Below the pieces are notes generated by a model that was not told where the DNA came from, did no database searches, and saw only the letters and a program-made list of their open reading frames with translations. A program made the translations under genes and the position numbers. This document shows, piece by piece, positions 1 to 10,114 of a stretch of 64,000 nucleotides of DNA (position 1 is the first letter of the stretch; every line of letters begins with the position of its first letter). This DNA is from Leptotrichia sp. oral taxon 498 (GTDB lineage Bacteria; Fusobacteriota; Fusobacteriia; Fusobacteriales; Leptotrichiaceae), in contig NZ_CP016753.1 of NCBI RefSeq assembly GCF_002240055.1, positions 868,001 through 932,000 on the forward strand, read 5' to 3'.

Positions 1-378
1 GCTAAAAATCGAAATTTTGATGTGGCAATACTGGATACTGCGGGAAGACTTCATAATAAAAGAGATTTGATGAAAGAGCTGGAAAAAATTAATAAAATTA
101 TAAAAGAACAATCGGGAAATGATAAATTTGAAACACTTCTTGTAATTGACAGCACGACTGGGCAAAATGGGCTTGAACAAGCTAAAATCTTTAACGAAAT
201 TGTGGATTTAACAGGTATTATTTTGACTAAGTTTGATGGAACTGCAAAAGGTGGAATTATTTTTCCGATAACTAATGAATTAAAAAAGCCAATTAAATTT
301 ATTGGAGTTGGGGAAGGAATTGAAGATCTTAGAAAATTTGATTCTAAAGAGTTTGTAGAAGCGATTTTTTCTGATTAG
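1..378 (+). CDS. ftsY: Signal recognition particle receptor FtsY, C-terminal part (cut by window edge)
   Basis: The reading frame is open from base 1, so only the last 125 residues are present. FtsY is the membrane-associated SRP GTPase that docks ribosome-nascent chain complexes at the translocon. The visible part carries the G3 motif DTAGRLHNK, the G4 motif TKFDGTAKGG and the closing GVGEGIEDLRKFD segment typical of SRP-type GTPases. The catalytic P-loop lies upstream of the window. FtsY rather than Ffh is preferred because the protein ends right after the G domain, with no methionine-rich M domain. Confidence 0.93.
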   Translation, partial: AKNRNFDVAILDTAGRLHNKRDLMKELEKINKIIKEQSGNDKFETLLVIDSTTGQNGLEQAKIFNEIVDLTGIILTKFDGTAKGGIIFPITNELKKPIKFIGVGEGIEDLRKFDSKEFVEAIFSD

Positions 379-436
379 CTTTAAAAAATGTGTGAAAATA
401 AAAATAAAAAATAAAAAAAGAAATGGAGTTGAAAAA

Positions 437-1444
437 ATGTCTAAAAATTTATTAGAAAGTTTGAAGGCTAAAGCAAAAATATTGCAAAAAACAATTATAT
501 TACCAGAAACGGAAGATCCAAGGGTGTTAAAAGCGGCTGAAAAAGTTATGAGTGAAGGTCTTGCAAAAATTGCACTTGTGGGAAGCGAAGAAAAAATAAA
601 AAAAGAGGCGGAAAAATTGGGAGTAAATTTGGATGGAGCGATTTTTTATGATCCAAATAACTGTGCGACTATTGACCAAATGTCAGAAATTTTGAGAAAG
701 AGAAGAGAAAAAAAAGGTATGACTTTTGAAGCGGCAAAAGCCACAATGTTGTCAGATCCTAGATTTTTTGCGGCAATGCTTGTAAAACAAGGAAGAGTTG
801 ACGGAATGGTCGCAGGTTCGATTTCTCCAACAGCTCATGTACTAAGAGCGTCAATTTTAGTAATTGGACCAAAAGAAGGGCTAAAAACAATTTCAAGTTC
901 GTTTGTTATGGTAACTGACTCGAACTTTGGAGCAAATGGAACACTTATTTTTACAGATGCGGCAGTTATTCCCAATCCAACGGCGTTACAACTTGCAGAT
1001 ATAGCAATTTCAGCGGTTGAAAAAGCCAAAGTTACAGTTGGGATAAAAGAGCCTAAGGTGGCATTTTTGTCTTATTCAACAAAAGGAAGTGCCGACGGAG
1101 AATCAGTTAGAAAAGTTAGAGAAGCGATTGAAATTTTAAAAATGAGAGATGTGGATTTTGAATTTGATGGAGAAATGCAACTGGATGCGGCAATCGTTCC
1201 AGAAGTGGCAAAACTTAAGGCACCAAACTCAAAAGTGGCAGGAAATGCGAATGTATTAGTTTTCCCTGATTTAAATGCAGGAAATATCGGTTACAAATTG
1301 ACTCAGAGATTTTCAGGTGCGAAAGCGTTAGGACCGTTAATTCAAGGATTAGCTAGACCTGTCCATGATTTATCGAGAGGTTGCAGCGTGGAAGATATAG
1401 TTGAAGTTGTGGCGATTACAGCCGTTGAATCTGATGAAAAATAA
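437..1444 (+). CDS. pta: Phosphate acetyltransferase
   Basis: This enzyme converts acetyl-CoA and phosphate to acetyl phosphate and CoA in the cytoplasm. It is a short single-domain type of 335 residues. The C-terminal half holds the phosphotransacetylase signatures GTLIFTDAAVIPNPTA and GPLIQGLARPVHDLSRG. The frame extends upstream to 392, but ATG 437 is chosen because GGAG lies just ahead of it and the family N-terminus (LLESLKAKAK) starts here. ackA follows 44 bp downstream, so the pair forms the acetate/ATP pathway. Confidence 0.95.
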   Translation: MSKNLLESLKAKAKILQKTIILPETEDPRVLKAAEKVMSEGLAKIALVGSEEKIKKEAEKLGVNLDGAIFYDPNNCATIDQMSEILRKRREKKGMTFEAAKATMLSDPRFFAAMLVKQGRVDGMVAGSISPTAHVLRASILVIGPKEGLKTISSSFVMVTDSNFGANGTLIFTDAAVIPNPTALQLADIAISAVEKAKVTVGIKEPKVAFLSYSTKGSADGESVRKVREAIEILKMRDVDFEFDGEMQLDAAIVPEVAKLKAPNSKVAGNANVLVFPDLNAGNIGYKLTQRFSGAKALGPLIQGLARPVHDLSRGCSVEDIVEVVAITAVESDEK

Positions 1445-1488
1445 TAATGATTAAGAAAAAAATAAAAATTTTTGGAGGAAATAAATAG

Positions 1489-2691
1489 ATGAAAATATTA
1501 GTTATAAATAGTGGAAGCTCGTCGTTAAAGTTTGAATTAATTGACATGACAAATGAAAAATCAATTGCAAAAGGACTGTGCGAGAGGATAGGAATTGCAA
1601 ATCCAATGATCAGTTACAAAAATTTGATAAAAGATATAAAAATAACTGAAAAGCCAGAACCTATGGATGATCATAAAATGGCAATTGACGCCGTATTAAA
1701 ACTTCTTCAGGACGACAGTATGGGAGTTATTAAAAGTGTTGATGAAATTGATGCGATAGGGCATAGAGTTGTGCAAGGAGGAGCTTATTTTAAAGATTCG
1801 GCTTTAGTCGATGAAAAAGTTATTTCATTAGTTGAAGAACTTGGAGAACTTGCGCCACTTCACAATCCAGCTGCGGCAATGGGTGTGAGAGTTATGATGG
1901 AACTACTTCCAGATAAAAAAAATGTCGTGGTATTTGACACTTCGTTTCATCAGACAATGGAGCCAAAAGCATATATGTACGCTTTTCCGTATGAAGACTA
2001 TGAAGAGTTAAAAGTTAGAAAATACGGTGCACATGGGACTTCGCACAGATATGTGAGCGAAATTGCAGCTCAAATGTTTGGAAAAAAAGATTCCAAAATA
2101 ATAGTTTGTCACCTTGGAAATGGAGCTAGTATAACAGCTGTGAAAAACGGAAAAGTTGTTGACACTTCAATGGGTCTAACTCCACTTGCTGGAGTTATGA
2201 TGGGAACCAGAACCGGAGATGTGGATCCATCGGCAGTTGTTTATATAATGGAAAAAAGAGGTTTAACTCCAAAAGAAATGAATACAAGAATGAATAAACA
2301 GTCTGGAATTAAAGGAATTTTTGGACCTAGCTCGGATTTTAGGGACTTGGCAGCTGGAGTTGAAGAAGGAAATGAAAAAGCAAAATTGGCATATGAAATG
2401 TTTTGTTACAAAATAAAATCTTATATTGGAGCTTATGCCGCTGCAATGAATGGACTTGATGCAATAGCATTTACAGGTGGAATTGGAGAAAATGCTTTTT
2501 ATGCGAGAAGAGATATTTGTAGGGATTTGACATATTTAGGAATTGATTTAGATGAAGAAAAATCAAGTAAATGGTTACCGGGAAATGTAGAAATTACTAA
2601 AGAAAATTCTAAAGTAAAAGTTTATAAAATTGAAACGGCGGAAGAAATAATGATAGCGAGAGATACTTATAGACTTACAAGAGAAAGTTAG
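1489..2691 (+). CDS. ackA: Acetate kinase
   Basis: It transfers phosphate between acetyl phosphate and ADP, giving acetate and ATP, the last step of acetate fermentation. The 400-residue length is standard. The N-terminal ASKHA motif NSGSSSLKF, the central VFDTSFHQTM signature, HLGNGAS and the GTRTGDVDP loop are all present. A GGAGG site precedes ATG 1489. It sits directly after pta and ahead of a flavodoxin, probably one transcription unit. Confidence 0.97.
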   Translation: MKILVINSGSSSLKFELIDMTNEKSIAKGLCERIGIANPMISYKNLIKDIKITEKPEPMDDHKMAIDAVLKLLQDDSMGVIKSVDEIDAIGHRVVQGGAYFKDSALVDEKVISLVEELGELAPLHNPAAAMGVRVMMELLPDKKNVVVFDTSFHQTMEPKAYMYAFPYEDYEELKVRKYGAHGTSHRYVSEIAAQMFGKKDSKIIVCHLGNGASITAVKNGKVVDTSMGLTPLAGVMMGTRTGDVDPSAVVYIMEKRGLTPKEMNTRMNKQSGIKGIFGPSSDFRDLAAGVEEGNEKAKLAYEMFCYKIKSYIGAYAAAMNGLDAIAFTGGIGENAFYARRDICRDLTYLGIDLDEEKSSKWLPGNVEITKENSKVKVYKIETAEEIMIARDTYRLTRES

Positions 2692-2701
2692 GTGGGGAAA
2701 A

Positions 2702-3124
2702 ATGGCAAGTTTAAATATAATTTACTATTCAGCGACAGGAAATACTGAAGAAATGGCAAAATATATTGCACAAGGTGCAAAAGATGCGGGAGCAGATGTG
2801 AAAGTGATAAATGTGGAAGAAGCTGACGAAAAATCAGTAAATGCTGATTTTTTAGCGTTTGGTTCACCTGCTGCAGGAGCGGAAGAAATAGCGCCAGAAA
2901 TAGTTGAATTTATTGAATCCAATAAAGATAAAATTTTTAATAAAACAGTTGGACTTTTTGGCTCTTACGATTGGGGAACAGGAGTTTTTATGGAAAGTTG
3001 GGTAGAACAGCTAACTAGCGAAAATTTCTCAATCGTAGGAGAAGGATTTATAAATCACTTGGCAGCTGATGATGATGAAAAAATTGAAAAATGTAAAGAA
3101 TATGGAAGAAAAATAGTATTGTAG
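2702..3124 (+). CDS. Flavodoxin
   Basis: A 140-residue short-chain flavodoxin, a soluble FMN electron carrier. The phosphate-binding loop SATGNTEEMA lies at residues 10-19 and the flavin-facing loops GSPAAG and GSYDWGTG follow in order. GGTGGGG precedes the ATG. The gene starts 10 bp after ackA, so it is likely co-transcribed with pta-ackA. The partner, perhaps pyruvate:flavodoxin oxidoreductase, is not visible here. A hairpin terminator follows. Confidence 0.93.
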   Translation: MASLNIIYYSATGNTEEMAKYIAQGAKDAGADVKVINVEEADEKSVNADFLAFGSPAAGAEEIAPEIVEFIESNKDKIFNKTVGLFGSYDWGTGVFMESWVEQLTSENFSIVGEGFINHLAADDDEKIEKCKEYGRKIVL

Positions 3125-3136
3125 TAAAAACAAAAA

Positions 3137-3160
3137 AAGGGGGATTTTTTCCCCCTTGAT
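3137..3160 (+). terminator. Hairpin terminator after the pta-ackA-flavodoxin unit
   Basis: AAGGGGG at 3137-3143 pairs with CCCCCTT at 3151-3157 across a T-rich loop. The hairpin lies 12 bases after the flavodoxin stop. The downstream U-run is weak. Confidence 0.65.
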
Positions 3161-3294
3161 TAAATAAGTAAAAATTTTTTTCTTTTCAAACATATTTTAT
3201 TTTGCCTAAGAATTAATAATTCTTGATATTAAATAAGAAATGTGATACCATTAAATATAAACTATTTCAAAAAATAAGTTTTTGGAGGAAAAAA

Positions 3295-3918
3295 TTGAGA
3301 AATTTGATATTACAGTTTTGTCTTATGGTGCTTGTTGGAACACTTATAGGTTGGTTTACTAATTATTTAGCTATAAAATTACTTTTTAGACCATATAAGG
3401 AGATGAATTTTCTCTTTTTTAAAATACAGGGATTAATTCCCAAAAGAAGAGCGGAAATATCTTTAAATATAGCCGATGTTGTGGAAAAAGAGCTGATTTC
3501 TGTGGATGATATCGCAGATAAAATTGAAGAAATGGAACTTTCAGATGAAATTATTGATAAGTTATTAGATAAAGTTATTGGAGAAAAATTGCAAAAAAAT
3601 ATATTGGATAAAAATCCGTTATTAAAAATGTTTATAAATGATAGCGTGATTGAAAAGATAAAATCTTATTTTAAAAAGAGCATTTTGGAAAATAAAGAAG
3701 AAATTATTGGGGAAATTATAAAAATAGGAAAAGAAAAAATAAATTTTCGTGAAATTATTTTGGAAAAAATGGAGAATTTTTCTTTGCAAGAAATAGAAGA
3801 AATTATTTTAAGAATTTCAAAAAATGAACTAAAGCATATTGAAATAATAGGTGGAGTTCTTGGGGGAATTATCGCAGTGTTTCAATTCTTATTGATGGTG
3901 GCACTAAAAGCGATATAA
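3295..3918 (+). CDS. DUF445 (YheB-like) membrane protein
   Basis: A 207-residue protein with an N-terminal membrane helix, the DUF445 signature GWFTNYLAIKLLFRP, a charged helical middle and a C-terminal membrane helix after KHIEIIGGVLGGIIA. The two ends are the parts conserved in DUF445/YheB proteins. The start is TTG 3295, placed 6 bases after GGAGG; the frame extends to 3223 but lacks a ribosome-binding site there. The stop is 21 bp before ruvB. The family has no established biochemical function. Confidence 0.82.
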   Translation: MRNLILQFCLMVLVGTLIGWFTNYLAIKLLFRPYKEMNFLFFKIQGLIPKRRAEISLNIADVVEKELISVDDIADKIEEMELSDEIIDKLLDKVIGEKLQKNILDKNPLLKMFINDSVIEKIKSYFKKSILENKEEIIGEIIKIGKEKINFREIILEKMENFSLQEIEEIILRISKNELKHIEIIGGVLGGIIAVFQFLLMVALKAI

Positions 3919-3939
3919 GTTTTGAGAGAGGGAGAAAAG

Positions 3940-4944
3940 ATGGAAAAAGAAAGAGTATTGGCACCCGATGAACTGGGAGAGGACAATATTCAAAAGTCAC
4001 TTAGACCAAAAACTTTTAGAGAATATATCGGTCAAGAAGATTTGAAAAAAAAAATGAACATTTTTATAAAAGCGGCAAAAATGCGAAATGAAACTGTGGA
4101 CCACATTTTGCTATATGGACCTCCAGGACTTGGAAAGACGACGCTTGCAGGAGTGATTGCAAATGAGATGGGAGTAAATTTAAAAATTACAACTGGACCA
4201 GTTTTGGAAAAATCAGGGGATTTGGCGGCAATTTTGACTTCGCTTGAAGAAAATGACATTTTATTTATTGACGAAATTCACAGATTAAATACTTCAGTTG
4301 AAGAAATTTTGTATCCTGCGATGGAAGACAATGAAATTGATATTTTAATTGGAAAAGGACCGTCAGCTAGAAGTATTCGGATTGAGTTGCCAAAATTTAC
4401 ATTAATTGGTGCGACGACTAAAGCGGGACAACTTAGTACGCCACTTCGGGACAGATTCGGTGTGACACATAAAATGGAGTTTTACAATCTTGATGAGCTT
4501 ACAGAAATTGTTCGAAGAGGAGCTGAAATTTTGAGCATTTCGTACGATGAAGACGGAATTAGCGAGATTTCTAAAAGAAGTCGTGGAACGCCTAGAATTG
4601 CGAATAGACTTTTGAAAAGAGCAAGAGATTATGCACTTGTTGAAGGAAATGGAGTTTTGGACAAAAAAAGTGTAAATGGAATTTTAAAACTTTTGGGAGT
4701 CGATGAAAATGGCTTGGATGAACTTGACAGAAAAATTTTAAGTTCGATAATTGATGTCTATAACGGCGGACCTGTTGGAATTGAGACATTATCACTTTTG
4801 CTGGGAGAGGACAGACGAACAATTGAAGAAGTTTATGAGCCGTATTTAATTAAAATCGGATTTATAAAGCGGACACCCCGTGGAAGAGTTGTAACTGAAG
4901 CTGGTTACAGACATTTAGGAATAAAAAAAATATTGGAAGAATAA
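3940..4944 (+). CDS. ruvB: Holliday junction branch migration helicase RuvB
   Basis: The AAA+ motor of the RuvAB complex, which drives branch migration of Holliday junctions. The 334 residues include Walker [10 protein letters not shown] (about residues 60-68), Walker [10 protein letters not shown], sensor GATTKAGQL, the arginine-finger segment PLRDRFG and the C-terminal winged helix. ATG 3940 follows GAGAGGGAG; the open frame to 3922 is not needed. ruvA is not adjacent. Confidence 0.97.
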   Translation: MEKERVLAPDELGEDNIQKSLRPKTFREYIGQEDLKKKMNIFIKAAKMRNETVDHILLYGPPGLGKTTLAGVIANEMGVNLKITTGPVLEKSGDLAAILTSLEENDILFIDEIHRLNTSVEEILYPAMEDNEIDILIGKGPSARSIRIELPKFTLIGATTKAGQLSTPLRDRFGVTHKMEFYNLDELTEIVRRGAEILSISYDEDGISEISKRSRGTPRIANRLLKRARDYALVEGNGVLDKKSVNGILKLLGVDENGLDELDRKILSSIIDVYNGGPVGIETLSLLLGEDRRTIEEVYEPYLIKIGFIKRTPRGRVVTEAGYRHLGIKKILEE

Positions 4945-4962
4945 AAATGAGGTGAAAAGCTG

Positions 4963-5673
4963 TTGTTGACAGTGATAGCAGAAAAGAAAAATATCAGTGA
5001 TAAAAAAATTATTATTGATAATAAATTGGATTGCGGACATATTCAAAATGTGTACAGACTTCAAATAAATGATGAATTGAGAGTTATTGACGGCGAATTT
5101 GAATATTTGACAAAAATTTTAAGCATTTCTAAAAAAGAAGTCATTTTAGAAATAATAAAAAAAATGGAGGACAATTATTCACTTGATGTGAATATTGACA
5201 TGGCGATAGGAATTTTAAAAAACGACAAGATGAATTTAGCGATACAAAAATTGACGGAAATAGGTGTTAATAAAATAATTCCGTTAAAGACAAAAAGAGT
5301 CGTTGTAAAAATTAATGAAAAAAAAGAAAAGTGGGAAACTGTTGTAAGAGAAGCGCTAAAACAATGTAGAGGAGTGAAATTTCCCAAAATTTCAGAAATA
5401 AAAAAAATTTGTGAAATTGACTACGAAAAATATGATAAAATAATATTTGCCTATGAAAATAGTGAAAATTCAAAGTCGATTTTTGAATTAATTGATGAAA
5501 AAGATAAAGATATTTTGTGTATAATTGGACCAGAAGGCGGAATTACCGAAGAGGAAGTAGATTTTTTGAAAGGAAAAAATGCTTTTGAAGTGAGTCTTGG
5601 CGCTAGAATTTTACGAGCTGAAACAGCTTCAATTGTAGTTGCGGGAATTATTTCAAATTTAAATTTAAAATAA
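4963..5673 (+). CDS. rsmE: 16S rRNA (uracil-1498-N3)-methyltransferase RsmE
   Basis: A SPOUT methyltransferase that methylates U1498 of 16S rRNA. It has 236 residues with an N-terminal PUA-like part and a C-terminal trefoil knot containing IIGPEGGITEEE, LGARILRAETA and the closing SIVVAGI. The start is TTG (4963 or the adjacent 4966) after GAGGTG at 4949-4954. It follows ruvB by 18 bp. Confidence 0.92.
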   Translation: MLTVIAEKKNISDKKIIIDNKLDCGHIQNVYRLQINDELRVIDGEFEYLTKILSISKKEVILEIIKKMEDNYSLDVNIDMAIGILKNDKMNLAIQKLTEIGVNKIIPLKTKRVVVKINEKKEKWETVVREALKQCRGVKFPKISEIKKICEIDYEKYDKIIFAYENSENSKSIFELIDEKDKDILCIIGPEGGITEEEVDFLKGKNAFEVSLGARILRAETASIVVAGIISNLNLK

Positions 5674-5739
5674 AAAATTAAAAAACTAAAAATAATAAAA
5701 AACAAAACAAAATTAAATTAAAGAAAGGAAAAAAAGAAA

Positions 5740-6111
5740 ATGAGTGAAATAAAAAATGAATTTGGTGCAGAAATTCAACAAATAATTGACATTATGGAGG
5801 ATAAGAAGGCACAGGACATAAAAGTATATGATATGCGTGGAAAATCACCATTTTTTGATTATTCGATACTTTGTACTGGAAGTTCAAGTAGAAATATTGA
5901 AGCGATTGCGACTGATGTAAAAAAAAGTTTGGAAACGGTTAGAAGTGTTGAAGGACTGGAAGAAGCTAATTGGGTTTTGATTGATGCAGGAGATGTGATT
6001 GTTAGTATATTTAGTAAAGATGCGAGAGATTATTACAAATTAGATGAATTTTACAACGGAGTAAATGGAAAAAATAAAGAAAACAAAGAAAATAAAGAAA
6101 TTGATGAATAA
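5740..6111 (+). CDS. rsfS: Ribosomal silencing factor RsfS
   Basis: RsfS/Iojap binds ribosomal protein L14 and blocks 30S-50S joining under starvation. The 123-residue protein has the family motifs KAQDIKVYDMRGKSPFFDY and CTGSSSRNIEAIA near the N-terminus and DYYKLDEFY near the end. The last 15 codons are a Lys/Asn/Glu-rich tail from a short A-rich repeat. AAAGAAAGG precedes the ATG. Confidence 0.93.
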   Translation: MSEIKNEFGAEIQQIIDIMEDKKAQDIKVYDMRGKSPFFDYSILCTGSSSRNIEAIATDVKKSLETVRSVEGLEEANWVLIDAGDVIVSIFSKDARDYYKLDEFYNGVNGKNKENKENKEIDE

Positions 6112-6166
6112 AATATTTTAAAATAAATAAAAAAATAAAGACAAGGCAAAAAAAGAAGGAAAAAAA

Positions 6167-8158
6167 ATGAGAGAATTAGACAAGGAAGAAAAAAATCCAA
6201 GGTTTATTGCTTTTATTATGCTTGTAGGAATAGGATTTTTAGTATTAATTTCAAAATTATTTATTTTACAAATTTTAGAAGCTTCTAAATATGAAGAAAG
6301 AGCACAGCAAAATAGAATTAGAACAAATATAATAAAAGCTAACCGTGGTGAAATTTACGATAGAGAAGGTCATTTACTTGCAAAAAATATGACAGGATAT
6401 CAATTGGTTCACATTGGGACAAAAACGCTTGATGCAAATGATGTGAAAATATTGAAAGAAATGAAAAATATGAATCCAGAGCAAATTCATGCAAGACTTT
6501 CAAGTGAGAAAAAGAAAAAAGCTAAGGACTTGGAAGAGACAATGCTTGATATTAAAAAAATTAATGAAGTGACTGGAACAAATTTGGATGACATAATTGA
6601 TAAATTTTTTAAAGAGCAAAGACTTGGAACGGATAAAAAAATATTGGTTATTGAGGATTTGGATAAAAATGTTGCACTAAAAGCTATTGAAAAATTGGAT
6701 AACGATAGAATTGACATAGTTGAATATAATAAGAGATTTTATCCTGAAGATACAATAGCATCTCATGTTATAGGTTATGTAAAACCGATAAGTGAAAAAG
6801 AATATAACGAGTTAAAAGACAAAGGTTATCAAAATAGTGACCTAATTGGGAAAAAAGGTGTTGAGCGTTCTTATGACAAAGAGATGAAAGGTCAGGATGG
6901 AAAAGAGAGTATTGAAGTTGATGCAAAGGGGAATATAATAAGACAAATTTCCACAAACGAAAGTATTGCTGGAAAAAATGTATATTTGTCACTCGACTTT
7001 GACTTGCAAAAAGCTATGACAGAAGCATTTAGCGGGAAAACTGGTGCATTTATTGCAATGGAAGCGAAAACTGGGAAAATAGTCACTTTTGTAAGCAATC
7101 CTGAAATAAGCTTGAATTTGATGAGTTCAAAAATTCCTGGAGCTCAGTGGAACGCTTTGGTAAATTCTAAATCAAAACCACTTGTAAACAAAGGAATTGC
7201 AGGACTTTATCCTCCTGGATCGACATTTAAGGCAGTAACTGGTACAGGAATATTGGAATCTGGAATTTCTCCGTATGCAACAGTAAATTCTACAGGACAA
7301 TATAGATTTGGAGGTTCAGTATTTAGAGATTCGCATAAAGCTGGACATGGTATAACTAACTTTGCTAAATCTATCGAAGAATCAGTAAATACATATTATT
7401 ATGTATTTTCTCAAAAGGCTGGAATAAAAAATATTGATAAATATGCTAAAGAATATGGAATCGGTGAAAAAACAGGAATTGACATACCTGGAGAATCTAC
7501 GGGAACATTGCCAAGTCCTGAATGGAAAAAGAAAAGATTTAAGAAAAAACAAGATCAAAAATGGCTTCCAGGAGATTTAATCAATATGTCAATAGGACAA
7601 GGTTATGTGCTTGTTACACCAATACAAATTGCTTCGGTTTATCAAGCAATTGCAAATAATGGTGTGCAGTTAAAACCAACTGTAGTTGACAGATTTGTCA
7701 CTTATAACGGAAAAGTCACAGTGAATCAGCCAAAATTGTCGAGAAAATTAAATGTAAGTCCGAAGACGCTAAAATTGTTGCAAAATGCATTAAGATTGCC
7801 AGTAATGGGTTCAGGCGGAACGGCAAAAATTCTTAGAATAGAGGGATATCCTGTTTCTGCTAAAACAGGTACGGCACAAAATTCTGGATTTAGAGACAAT
7901 CACTCGTGGATAGCTGGATACTTTCCATCAGATAAACCGCAAATTGTATTTGTTTCGGTCGTAGAAGGTGGAGGATATGGTGGAGACGCATCTGGAGAAA
8001 TGGCTAGAGTCTTTATAAATAAATATAGAGAAAAATATGTTTTAAAAGTAAAACAAAAAGATAAAGATAAAACACAAGATGATAATAAAAATAGCAAAAA
8101 TAATAAAAATAACGAAAATGATAAAAATAATGGAAATAACGGAAATAAAAAAGGATAA
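6167..8158 (+). CDS. mrdA: Penicillin-binding protein 2 (class B transpeptidase)
   Basis: This class B PBP crosslinks peptidoglycan during elongation. It has 663 residues: a membrane anchor at about 14-34, a dimerisation domain beginning RGEIYDREGHLLAKN, and a transpeptidase domain with STFK (catalytic Ser352), SVN (Ser406) and KTG (Lys566). The length and long insert in the pedestal domain fit PBP2 rather than FtsI. The C-terminal 35 residues are a Lys/Asn/Asp low-complexity tail. Its partner rodA is not visible in the window. Confidence 0.9.
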   Translation: MRELDKEEKNPRFIAFIMLVGIGFLVLISKLFILQILEASKYEERAQQNRIRTNIIKANRGEIYDREGHLLAKNMTGYQLVHIGTKTLDANDVKILKEMKNMNPEQIHARLSSEKKKKAKDLEETMLDIKKINEVTGTNLDDIIDKFFKEQRLGTDKKILVIEDLDKNVALKAIEKLDNDRIDIVEYNKRFYPEDTIASHVIGYVKPISEKEYNELKDKGYQNSDLIGKKGVERSYDKEMKGQDGKESIEVDAKGNIIRQISTNESIAGKNVYLSLDFDLQKAMTEAFSGKTGAFIAMEAKTGKIVTFVSNPEISLNLMSSKIPGAQWNALVNSKSKPLVNKGIAGLYPPGSTFKAVTGTGILESGISPYATVNSTGQYRFGGSVFRDSHKAGHGITNFAKSIEESVNTYYYVFSQKAGIKNIDKYAKEYGIGEKTGIDIPGESTGTLPSPEWKKKRFKKKQDQKWLPGDLINMSIGQGYVLVTPIQIASVYQAIANNGVQLKPTVVDRFVTYNGKVTVNQPKLSRKLNVSPKTLKLLQNALRLPVMGSGGTAKILRIEGYPVSAKTGTAQNSGFRDNHSWIAGYFPSDKPQIVFVSVVEGGGYGGDASGEMARVFINKYREKYVLKVKQKDKDKTQDDNKNSKNNKNNENDKNNGNNGNKKG

Positions 8159-8209
8159 AATTTGAAAATATAAAAATATAAAAAAATAAAGTGAGGAGGT
8201 GTTTACTAA

Positions 8210-10096
8210 ATGTCAGATAAAGAAAGAAGAGAAGTAGGAAGTTTAAATTCAACAATAAAAAGACATTTTTCTAAAAAAGAAGATACTAATAAAATAAAAT
8301 CTAATTTAAAGAGATTTAGAAGAAAAAGTACGAATAGAAGACATTTAGATGAAAAAAACGAAACAAGATATGTTCCACTTGCAAACAATAGAAATAGACA
8401 TGTTGACAAAAGAAGTTTCAAAGATGAGGCAAGAGATGAAAAAATGTATGTAATCCCATTAGGCGGATTGGAAGAAGTTGGGAAAAATATGACGGCATTT
8501 CAGTATAAAGACGAAATAGTTGTGGTGGATGCCGGACTTACATTTCCAGAGGATGAACATTTGGGAATTGATGTTATAATACCTGATTTTGCATATTTAG
8601 AAGCGAATAGAAATAAAATAAAAGCTTTGCTTTTGACACATGGGCACGAAGATCATATTGGAGCGGTGCCGTATTTTTACCAAAAATTGGGAACAGAAAA
8701 TATACCGATGTATGGTGGAAAACTAACACTTGCACTTGCAAAAGCTAAATTTGAGAAAAAGGATGCGAAACTTCCAAAAGAGAAAGTTATAACTGGAAGA
8801 AATATTTTAAAGATTTCAAAATATTTTACGGTGGAATTTATAAGTGTTACACATAGTATTGCTGATTGTTACGCCATTTGCATAAAAACTCCTGCTGCGA
8901 CAATTTTACATTCGGGAGATTTTAAAGTGGATTTGACGCCAGTAGATGGAGAAGGATTTGATTTTGGAAGGCTGGCACAACTAGGAGAAGAAGGTGTGGA
9001 TTTACTTTTGTCAGACAGTACAAATGCACAAATTCCTGGATTTACACCATCTGAGAGAACTGTTGGAGAAAGTTTGAAGGATGAATTTTCAAAAGCCAAA
9101 GGAAGAATAATACTTGCGGCATTTGCATCTCATGTTCACAGATTACAGCAAATTGTAAATATTGCCTATTCTCATGGAAGAAAAATTGCAATTGATGGAA
9201 GAAGTATGATTAAAATATTTGAAATTTGTTCAAATCTGGGATATTTAAAACTTCCAAAAGACATAATGATAGATATTGAAAGAGTGGAAACACATCCAGC
9301 AGATAAAGTGTTAATTTTATGTACTGGAACTCAGGGAGAGCCACTTGCAGCGCTTTCAAGAATCGCAAATGGAACTCATAAATATATAACGTTAAGACAA
9401 GGGGATACAGTTGTAATTTCAGCAACACCTATTCCAGGAAATGAAAAGGCTGCAACCAAAAATATCAATCAATTGATGAAGCGGGAGGCCAATGTCGTGT
9501 TTGAAAAAGGAATTGGAATTCATGTTTCGGGACATGGTTGTCAAGAAGAACAAAAACTTATGATAAATCTTGTGAAACCAAAATTTTTCTTGCCAGTTCA
9601 CGGAGAATATGCGATGATTAAAAAACATAAAGAGTTGGCGGTTGCTGTGGGAGTTGAAGAAAAAAATATACTGTTGGGTGAAAATGGAGCAAAATTTGAA
9701 CTTTCCAAAAGAGAGTTTAGACAAGTTGGAAAAGTACCAAGTGGAGCGACATTCATTGATGGATTTGGAATTGGTGATATTGGAAATGCAGTCTTAAAAG
9801 ATAGACAAAACTTAGCTGATGATGGAATAGTAATTATTTCGATTTTAAAATACAAAAATGGAACTTTTAATGAAAATATAGAACTTGTTACAAGGGGATT
9901 TGTTTACAATAAAGATGCAGAAAGCTTACTTTCTAAAACAAAGGAATTGGTAAAAAAAGAACTTTCCGTTTTACAGAGTGAAAAAGTTAAAGAAATTGGA
10001 AAAATAAAACAGAGAATTAGAATAAAAGTCGGAGATTTCTTGTCAAAAGAAACTGACAGAGATCCAATAATTTTACCAATAATTATGGATAATTGA
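8210..10096 (+). CDS. rnj: Ribonuclease J
   Basis: A metallo-beta-lactamase/beta-CASP ribonuclease of 628 residues with 5'-exo and endonuclease activity in mRNA turnover. The metal motif HGHEDH is at residues 144-149, followed by SVTHSIADC, the LHSGDFKVD site, SDSTNA, and the beta-CASP HVSGHG and PVHGEY motifs. A basic N-terminal extension of about 75 residues precedes the core. GAGGAGGTG precedes ATG 8210. Confidence 0.95.
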   Translation: MSDKERREVGSLNSTIKRHFSKKEDTNKIKSNLKRFRRKSTNRRHLDEKNETRYVPLANNRNRHVDKRSFKDEARDEKMYVIPLGGLEEVGKNMTAFQYKDEIVVVDAGLTFPEDEHLGIDVIIPDFAYLEANRNKIKALLLTHGHEDHIGAVPYFYQKLGTENIPMYGGKLTLALAKAKFEKKDAKLPKEKVITGRNILKISKYFTVEFISVTHSIADCYAICIKTPAATILHSGDFKVDLTPVDGEGFDFGRLAQLGEEGVDLLLSDSTNAQIPGFTPSERTVGESLKDEFSKAKGRIILAAFASHVHRLQQIVNIAYSHGRKIAIDGRSMIKIFEICSNLGYLKLPKDIMIDIERVETHPADKVLILCTGTQGEPLAALSRIANGTHKYITLRQGDTVVISATPIPGNEKAATKNINQLMKREANVVFEKGIGIHVSGHGCQEEQKLMINLVKPKFFLPVHGEYAMIKKHKELAVAVGVEEKNILLGENGAKFELSKREFRQVGKVPSGATFIDGFGIGDIGNAVLKDRQNLADDGIVIISILKYKNGTFNENIELVTRGFVYNKDAESLLSKTKELVKKELSVLQSEKVKEIGKIKQRIRIKVGDFLSKETDRDPIILPIIMDN

Positions 10097-10114
10097 GAAA
10101 GGAGATAATACAAA

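Noticed and set aside
7900-8255. Minus-strand frames over the Lys/Asn-rich tail of PBP2
   Set aside because: Low-complexity A-rich DNA gives F/Y-rich shadows with no initiation signals.
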